A stretch of 64,000 nucleotides of DNA from Zasmidium citrigriseum (taxonomy: Eukaryota > Ascomycota > Dothideomycetes > Mycosphaerellales > Mycosphaerellaceae), in assembly GCA_002786025.1 (NCBI GenBank), contig NHNW01000015.1, positions 372,001 through 436,000 on the forward strand, given 5' to 3'. A program made the translations under genes and the position numbers. Below the pieces are notes generated by a model that was given only the letters and a program-made list of their open reading frames with translations, made no database searches and was not told the DNA's origin. Positions 56,934 through 64,000 of this stretch are shown piece after piece; within the stretch, counting starts at the first letter, position 1; each line of letters begins with the position of its first letter.

Positions 56934-58178
56934 TGCCGGCGCCTTGCCGATATTGCCGCCGTAATGAGAGATGTTGAGGTTGGAGGTGGAGTGTCGGTGG
57001 AAGTTCGAGGTTTGAGGTTTCGGCGCCTAATATCGCGTGGAGAAGCGGGGTCACGTGGACTCGCGTCGCGGCGATATTGACCGTCGGTCTAGGGCACTGT
57101 CGCGGGCGTGCAGCAGTCGATATGTCGTCGTCGCCACCAGTCAGAAAGATGGGAAGGAGTGATCGAGGATTGAGCGGCAGGACTGCCGCTTTGGCAGCTT
57201 CAGAGGCGCCTTTGCTCGATTGGGCTGTGGTGCAATATCGACAACAGATTGTTTGGAAGCTTCCAGGAGCGTATAGGTGAACAGCTGAAGAATTGCAGCG
57301 AATGTGCAGCGTTGGTGACGTGAGGCCTGCCGAGTGAGCGGCTTGAGTGAATGGAGTCTGCGTCCGCGTGGCTGTCGAGAAGGACAAGCTCGAGGGAAGA
57401 GATTCGTGTCTTGACCGTGCCGCACAAGTCCGACGAAACGGAAGAGCCCTTCAGAAGCTTGCAGACTATGAAGTCCCAAACAGCGGCGTGGTTGCAGCTC
57501 GGCAACGCACCAAATGCCCTTAACCCTCTCGGGGGCCGCCTTCTAGAGACGTGCGGCACAGTGTTCTCGCTGTGCAAACACCCGCGTCCTTTCAATCGGA
57601 AAGCTCTTTTTCTTCAAAGCCTTTCTGTCCACCGCAAACTCTGCCAATGCGCATCAAGTGCGTCTCGGTCGCTTCTTCGACAATATGTGAACCGGGAAAG
57701 AAGGCCACTCTTGACAGATCGTCACAAGTGGCCAACTTCCAAGTAGCGCTCTTCCCTTTCTCATATTACGGCTGAGTCATTGTCAATCGTTCAAGCGATG
57801 GTATTTGTGTGGTCGTTAGGAGGTTCGGTGGATAAGCTGGTCGTCGTCGAGTCGACGTGGGAAGGTATGGTCGTGAGATGCGGTTTCGGAGTTGTGAAGA
57901 TAATCTGGTTATCAATTTCAGTAATTCGAGTACCGGTGACTCGATGTTCGTCGTGCGGGTTATCGTGAAGGTCGTGGTCTCGTCAAATCGTTGCCGGCGC
58001 GTGTGATGGCAGTTGCGTGAAGTCGGGAAGTCGTGAAGTTCACGGCCCCCACATCGAAGTTCGAAGACCCACCAGCAAAGTGGGCTTGGTAATCCAGCAA
58101 GACTTCAACAATCAACATCCACTGCTGGAACTTGCCTCCAAGGACCGAAAGACATTTGAGAGTGCTCCAACTTCAACA
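56934..58178. promoter_or_regulatory. divergent promoter region, SNF2 gene / gsh2
   Basis: A 1.2 kb interval. No supported exon. No TTASTAA (Yap1) site was found by eye near gsh2. Confidence 0.4.
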
Positions 58179-59923
58179 ATGTACCCAGCATATCCCCCGG
58201 AGCTGAATGAGCAGCAGAAAGAATATATCCTCTCCAATCTGAAGGACTGGTCAATCGCCCATGGATTAGCAGTACGACCGGCTCCATCATACGTACCGAC
58301 AGAGCAGGATCCGTCTGGAGCGCTGGTGACGACCGCACCGGTTACGCTGTTCCCAAGCTTGTTTCCGAGAGTGTGCTTCGAGCAGGCAAAGTCTGTTGCC
58401 AAGGCGTACAATGAGCTCTACTCGGCCATTGCCAGCGATGAAGGGTGGTTGAAGGGGATTGTGGAAGAGTAGGTTGTTTTCATGTGTCTCTCGAAGTTCA
58501 GATCAAAGGGAAAGGCCGGTGTCGGCATGTGAGCACCAGTCTTGCTCGTTGTCTTCTCAGATGCTGCATTGCCTGCTCTCGTGGCTCACTCACTTTTGTC
58601 ACATGCATATGTCTTCACAGGCTGACTTTGTTCAGGCTTGTGGAGATTGACGATTTCATGGCCGGTCTTTGGAAGGTGCATCTTGCTGTGAAGGAAGAGG
58701 GATATGCTCAGGTGCTTTCTCCCTCGATCCTCCCCTCCTTTTGGTGATACTGACTTGACCAGTCCCTCGCCTTGGGCCTCTTTCGCTCCGACTACATGGT
58801 CCATGTAGACCAGTCGAACACCTCCAAGCCTTTGGTCAAGCAGGTGGAGTTCAACACCATCGCCTCTTCCTTTGGCGGTCTGTCAAGCCAAGTTTCCGGC
58901 CTTCATCAGCATCTGTCGGCCATCGATGCATACCCAGATGAGCTGTCCTCCACGATCAACACTTCATCTCTTCCCGAGAGCAGCTCTGTTCCATCTTTAG
59001 CAAAGGGAATGGCCAAAGCACATGAAGCATACGGTCCTTCGAAAGACGCTCTCCCTACCTGCGTCATTTTCCTCGTGCAGGATCCCGAGCGCAATGTCTT
59101 TGATCAACGACACCTGGAGTACGCATTGAACAAGAACCACGGAGTGCGTACTTTCCGCTTACTCTTCGACCGGGTGCTCCAGGACACCAAGCTGGACAAG
59201 AATAGAAAGCTCATTTACACACCACCTCACACTCCCAGCAAGCAATACGAGGTCACGGTCGTCTATCTGAGAGCAGGCTACGCACCGTCAGAATACAAGG
59301 ACCAGTCACACTGGGATGCGAGGCTGCAGATAGAGCGGAGCGCGGCCGTCAAGTGTCCAACGGTCCTGACTCAACTGGCCGGAACCAAGAAGGTCCAGCA
59401 GGTGCTGGCCACGCCTCACTCGCCTCATCTTTCACGTTTCCTACCGGACACGCAGCAAGCGGAAGCGGTACTCCAAACGTTTGCACCCATCTACCCGCTC
59501 GACAAGAGCGAGGCCGGTAACGAAGCACGAAATCTGGCGACGGATCCGGGGAGCGCGACCCGCTATGTGTTGAAACCGCAGCGGGAGGGCGGCGGCAACA
59601 ACATCTACCGCAAGGCCATTCCGGCGTTCCTGAAAGATTTGCCGGAGTCTCACTGGCCGGCTTACATCCTGATGGAAATGATCGAGCCTCCCGCGCAGAG
59701 CAACACCATCTTCCGCAACGGCGAGTTACAGACTGGTGGCGTCATTTGCGAGCTGGGTATTTACGGTGCCTGTGTGTGGAACACGGGCGCTGATGGAAAG
59801 AGGGATATCCTGGAGAACTTTGAGGCAGGCTATTTATTGCGCACAAAGGGCGATCAAAGTGAAGAAGGCGGCGTGGCAGCTGGGTTCGGAGCCGTGGATA
59901 GCCCATGCCTCGTGGATGTTTAG
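58179..59923 (+). CDS. gsh2: glutathione synthetase
   Basis: Second step of glutathione synthesis: gamma-glutamylcysteine plus glycine with ATP, in the cytosol. Exons 58179-58468, 58636-58711 and 58763-59923 give 508 residues. Family blocks in order: ALVTTAPVTLFPSLFPR, LVEIDDFMAGLW, LGLFRSDYMVH, QVEFNTIASSFGGLS, a central DQRHLEYAL, LRAGYAPSEY, PTVLTQLAGTKKVQQVL, the Gly-rich ATP loop in LKPQREGGGNNIY, MEMIEPP and GGVICELGIYG, then the AGFGAVDSPCLV end. The first intron (167 bp) is long for this window. The in-frame ATG at 58179 is the first one available. Confidence 0.95.
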
Positions 59924-61938
59924 ACGACTAGAATTGTTCTCTTGTTCGATTACTGTTGCGGTCAACCTAGGATCTCGACGCGTGGTGGCTGGGGATGTGA
60001 GGTTGAGAGATCTGCGAGTTTCGTCCGGCTACTGCAGCCATGCAGCCGCAACCACTGCGGATGTGCAAGTCTGCAACGCCCAAACCAAGATCTCGAATGC
60101 GCCAGTGCAACAGCGAACCTTTTCCAGTCGAAGATTCTGCGGTAGAGTTGTGACGTGAGGAGACTTTTGAGGCATTTCTAGTCATTGCGTCCGAATGCAG
60201 CAAAAGATACGCCGAGACTCTGTCGACGCGTGCAAGAAATTGATGTCCAGCGGAAGAGACGTGTCTCCTTTTCCTAGGACGCGGAGGATGCGGAAGTCGA
60301 ATATATCATCTCCAGAATTGAACAATAATCATCCGGTCCGGGTGATCCCTCTTCTCTGGACGCGTCGACACGTTGCTCGCACGCGCGAATCAATTCGGCG
60401 GCGGTAAAAGGCCGAGACTGATCATTGGCTTGGTTAGTGATGTAGACCCACTTCTGTCACCATGGCCATACACGGTGGCTCCACGACGGCCACGACTCTT
60501 CTCAGCCTCGCCCACCTCGCCCACCATATATACTAGTCGCATAACCCTTGATATACCCTCAACCGGGGCCCGCCTCTTGACTTAAGGGGGGTGTGCACGG
60601 ACGTCTTACCTGATCAGATATCGTACACGGCTGTGGCGGTAGTGGGTGTCACAGTGGGCGAGTGGGTGGCCATTAGCCTCTTCTCAGATCCACCATGGAT
60701 CAACAACACTAGGCTTGGTTGCTGCCAACTTCCTTGGAGATTTCTCGACCCTGGTTCACGGCCGGGAAGGTTGCGGAGGACCCGTTAGCCTCAGATGCGG
60801 ACTCCACAGCGGTATGAAACGCATTTGATTGATTTTCGTGGAGTTGTGGTGGTGTTGTCCTTGACGTGGCAGCGCATAGGATGAATATCACGCAGCGGAG
60901 CGACGTGATGAAATGTAGTCGCGTAGGCACGTTGCCATCATGATGCTTTTGGAAAGATGAAACAACGCAGTCTGCGCAAGCGAATTGGAGATTGATAGGA
61001 GAGGCACGCAGGGCTCCCGCCGTTGCCCGTTTTTAGCGCGTTACCTGACTTCACCTCATTTCGCTCTTCATTTCATGGGTGCCAATCGTAAACCCGCCCC
61101 CAAACTGCCCCGCGGCCACCACTTTGCCAGGGATCTCGAAGAGAAACGGCCATGGCGTTGATGGATCTGCCCAGATTTGCGAGCGCAGAGATGCGGTATC
61201 GAGGCGTTGGGACATCCAAGAGGAGGTCTTGCAGCGACCCCAGCCTTCCCACATGCACACCCGGCTGCTAGCGACAGCAACTGATCCACCCGTATGCGAC
61301 CACACGTCCCGTTGCGGACATGCAGAACACTTTGAGCAGCGCGTGCTGTCGAGATTGGTCTCGTCGCCGGAATCGTACAGCCGTCCGAGCCTTGTTCTCC
61401 AGTCGGCGGCGCCATCCGTCGGAAGCATGATGGTCAAGGCTCAATGGCAGACCCGTCTGATTGCCCGATTGAGCAACTCTCAGCTATTGCGCGACGATCT
61501 ATTTATCGTTCATGACGTCTCACTGGGCAGACACTGGACGCCACGGGCAGCAGAGTTTGCACACGAACGTTGCTAGCCATTCCTGTGGGTTCGTCGACAA
61601 GCTCCCGCGACGAGGTCCTTCATCTGGGATCTGACGGGGCAACCTGGCCAGCTGCTCGAGGTTATCGCCTGCGCGGCCGCGTTATACCTGCACTTCTATC
61701 ACCTCTAGTCATCTTGTCGCAACTCACCTACCACTGCCTGGCATTCTGCGCCGCCGATAATATCGCCTTCTCTATCCTTGGAACCTGCAATGTCGATTGG
61801 TCGCAAGTCGAATCTGGCCTGATAAACCTATGGAGACCGTTGCGCAAGTTGGGAGGACTCGGTCTGGCACGCGCTGAACTCACTGGATTGTGGACATTCT
61901 TTGCGCACAGGCGATCAGGCTATCTACTTCAGCACAAG
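59924..61938. other. intergenic between gsh2 and the DUF4203 gene
   Basis: 2.0 kb. A 165-codon open frame (61079-61576) and the frame running into the next gene from 61570 have no family signal. No RNA gene or repeat recognised. Confidence 0.45.
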
Positions 61939-64000
61939 ATGCGCCTACAGTATGCGCTCGTTTCTTTTCTATGTGCGCTATCTTGCGCAGAGCGAATAGG
62001 TGCGCGGCAAGGCCTCCGAATACGACAGGACTCTACTAGTGATGCCACTACTACGACCGATCAACCCCAGAGTTCAACTGCCTCAGACGATAACACAACC
62101 TCGAGTCCTACGCCGACCTCTACCAAGGACGACCCAAAGACGACGTCGAAGGAAGATGCCCACAGCACTGATGCGACCTCTCCAATCACGCCGTCGGGCA
62201 CGGCCACCGACTTTCCTACATCGACCGTCAGCCCATTGCCTGGTAGCAACTCGACTACGGACGCCAATCAACTTCCCATACAGCCCAAGATCAATGCGCC
62301 AGTGGGAGTCGCCGGCGCATTGCTCTTGATCGCTGGACTGGGTTTGGGATTTGTCGGAGTGAGGAATCGTTCGGTGCAGACCTTCCTGAGCACAGCCCTG
62401 CTGATGGCACTCGGGTGTGAGGTCCTCATCTTCTACCTAATGCACCCGCCAGTACCAGTGGCGGTCCAAGCAGCTTACTTGATAGCCGGTGTTGCCGGTG
62501 GACTGCTCTTGGGCGGTCTATCCCTGATCTTCAAGGAAGTCTCTGAAGGTTTCGGTTGTGTCCTGGGTGGATTCTGCTTTGCCATGTGGATTCTGGTCCT
62601 CAGCCCCGGAGGCTCGATTACGAACAAGGTCGGAAAGATTATCTTGATCGCTATTCTCTGCGCCCTGGGATACGCTTCTTACATCAGTCGATTCACTCGT
62701 GTGTACGGACTGATTGTCTGCACTTCTTTCGCCGGCGCCACCGCTTTCGTTCTAGGGATTGACTGCTTCAGCCGGGCTGGACTCAAGGAATTTTGGTTGT
62801 ACATCTGGGGTAGGTTGACAGGCCATGTGGCTCCGGAACAAGGGCTGACTTCAAATGAACAGATCTCAACGACAACGAATTTCCATTATTTACCGACACT
62901 TACCCGATTACTCGGCCAATGCGAGCTGAGATTGCAGCTATTATCATTGTCTGTTTCCTGGGCACAATGTCCCAAATCAAGATCTGGAAGATCGTGAAAG
63001 AGCAAAAGGCTAAACATGATGCTCAGCGTATCCAGGATGAGGAAGCCAGGGATGCCCTGGAAGAAGAAGTGGGTAGAGATGTTGAGAGCCGAAACCGACG
63101 AAGCCTAGATCATTGGGAACAGCAATACGATGGCAAGAAAGGACCACTTGTGCGAGTCTCGGACTCTGGTGTCGGATCCTCGATTGAAGAGTTTGGAAAG
63201 GAAGGAAGCGGGCATTATGATGCTGAAGGCATCTCCCGTCGGGACTCCTATCCTCTCGTACACATTCGACCACCCACGACAGAGGGCGAACGACGATCTT
63301 CGTCGAGACTGGCCGCTTCTTCGAACAAGCGTGCGTCTGCGGCTCCAAGCTTGCCTGAGTTCAGGTTTGGAGAGGAGCAGGAGGCATTGAGCTACGACGG
63401 TGAGCACAGAAGCATCCATGCATCGCAAGCTGGCACACCTGGTACAGAGCCAGCGAGCCCAGGTCTCAATGTGCCCGAGGCCTCGCTGAAAGAAAGACGT
63501 GGTGTTGCAATGAAGCGACTCTCACTTCAATCCCTGGCTCAAAAGGAGGCTCTCGAAGCAGCTGCAGACGGCGGCAGTCCGTTTGAAGAAGAGGATGATG
63601 TGGCATCATCCGTTGCCGCAACCGCGGCTGAGCCTCCAGATGCAGATGCGCTGTCCATGAAGTTGTCCAGACCTAATTCGATGTACATGCCGCAAATGCC
63701 AGGTGGTGGCCTCTCGCCGTCGCAGCAGAAGGAAGAATTCATCGAGGAAGATGACGACGAAGCCTTGGGCGTAATGGGAGCTCGCAAGAGCATTGCCAGT
63801 GGTTCAAGCCCGCGGATTCCGCAGACCCCTGGAACGCCAGGAACGGCAGACCCGTTTGAAACGGCAGAGCCTGTCGAAAAGACGGCATTGGCTGATCGGC
63901 TACCGAAGAAGATGTCCAAGGCCGCCTCGAATTATCGGACAAATGAATGGGCCAAGGAAGTAGGACGCGCTGAACAGGATCCTATCGAAGAAGTTCACGA
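61939..64000 (+). CDS. DUF4203 (TM7S3/TMEM198-like) multi-pass membrane protein, partial
   Basis: Exon 1 61939-62809, exon 2 62863 to beyond the window edge, so the 3' end is missing. A signal peptide (MRLQYALVSFLCALSC) and a Thr/Ser-rich external region of about 95 residues lead into seven or so transmembrane helices: VGVAGALLLIAGLGLGFVG, TALLMALGCEVLIFYLM, AAYLIAGVAGGLLLGGLSL, GCVLGGFCFAMWILVL, IILIAILCALGYASY, LIVCTSFAGATAFVLG and, after the junction DLNDNEFPLF, IAAIIIVCFLGTMSQ. A long cytosolic tail with coiled-coil and Ser/Pro-rich, acidic stretches runs to the edge. The reaction or transport role is unknown. The upstream in-frame extension lacks a signal peptide and was not used. Confidence 0.85.

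Noticed and set aside
61079..61576. 165-codon frame between gsh2 and the DUF4203 gene
   Set aside because: No recognisable motif, overlapped by equally long frames on the other strand.
61570..61938. Longer start for the DUF4203 protein
   Set aside because: Signal peptide begins at ATG 61939; upstream translation lacks family similarity.
1..64000. tRNA genes, rRNA, CRISPR arrays, bacterial-type operons
   Set aside because: No T-arm plus acceptor pairing, no spaced identical short repeats, and all genes are spliced eukaryotic type.

Overview
The window is nuclear DNA of a filamentous ascomycete, most likely a Dothideomycete. The reasons are many short introns (about 50-70 bp, GT...AG, with CTRAC-type branch sites), fungal-only families (Ste12 with C2H2 fingers, AA9 LPMO, CBM1, GPI cell-wall proteins), balanced GC and no sign of RIP decay. 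The class is an inference from protein style. Exon junctions were placed by hand from splice signals and frame continuity.

Layout. Positions 1-3.5 kb are a decayed accessory segment: a DUF3435-like relic with an internal tandem duplication, then a broken zinc-finger-like gene. Positions 3.8-8.5 kb hold a head-to-head cellulolytic pair, an AA9 lytic polysaccharide monooxygenase (-) and a GH5 endoglucanase (+), each with two C-terminal CBM1 modules. From 8.6 to 15.4 kb come an apple/PAN-like membrane protein and housekeeping genes (Bmt2, Nap1, Tim8, ribosomal protein L25/uL23). Positions 17.0-21.9 kb encode a 1,548-residue secreted subtilase with a cysteine-rich head, a repeat stalk and an internal propeptide. 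STE12 (-) and striatin/PRO11 (+) are head to head across a 5.7 kb gene-free interval containing four exact TGAAACA heptamers.

Positions 35.3-39.8 kb carry a membrane pseudo-aspartyl protease and a GPI-type wall protein, head to head. Then follow Get4/SARAF (divergent, 336 bp apart), a flavin monooxygenase, a lipid-droplet hydrolase, a 131-residue orphan, Epl1, Rkm4, a SAM-SNF2 remodeller, glutathione synthetase, and a DUF4203 membrane protein cut by the right edge.

How the genes fit together: the AA9/GH5 pair is a plausible co-regulated cellulose unit, and Ste12 and striatin both act in cell fusion and sexual development. Get4 and SARAF both serve the ER. The rest looks like ordinary fungal gene order. 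The least explained items are the subtilase architecture, the pseudo-protease, the DUF3435-like relic and the STE12-striatin intergenic region.
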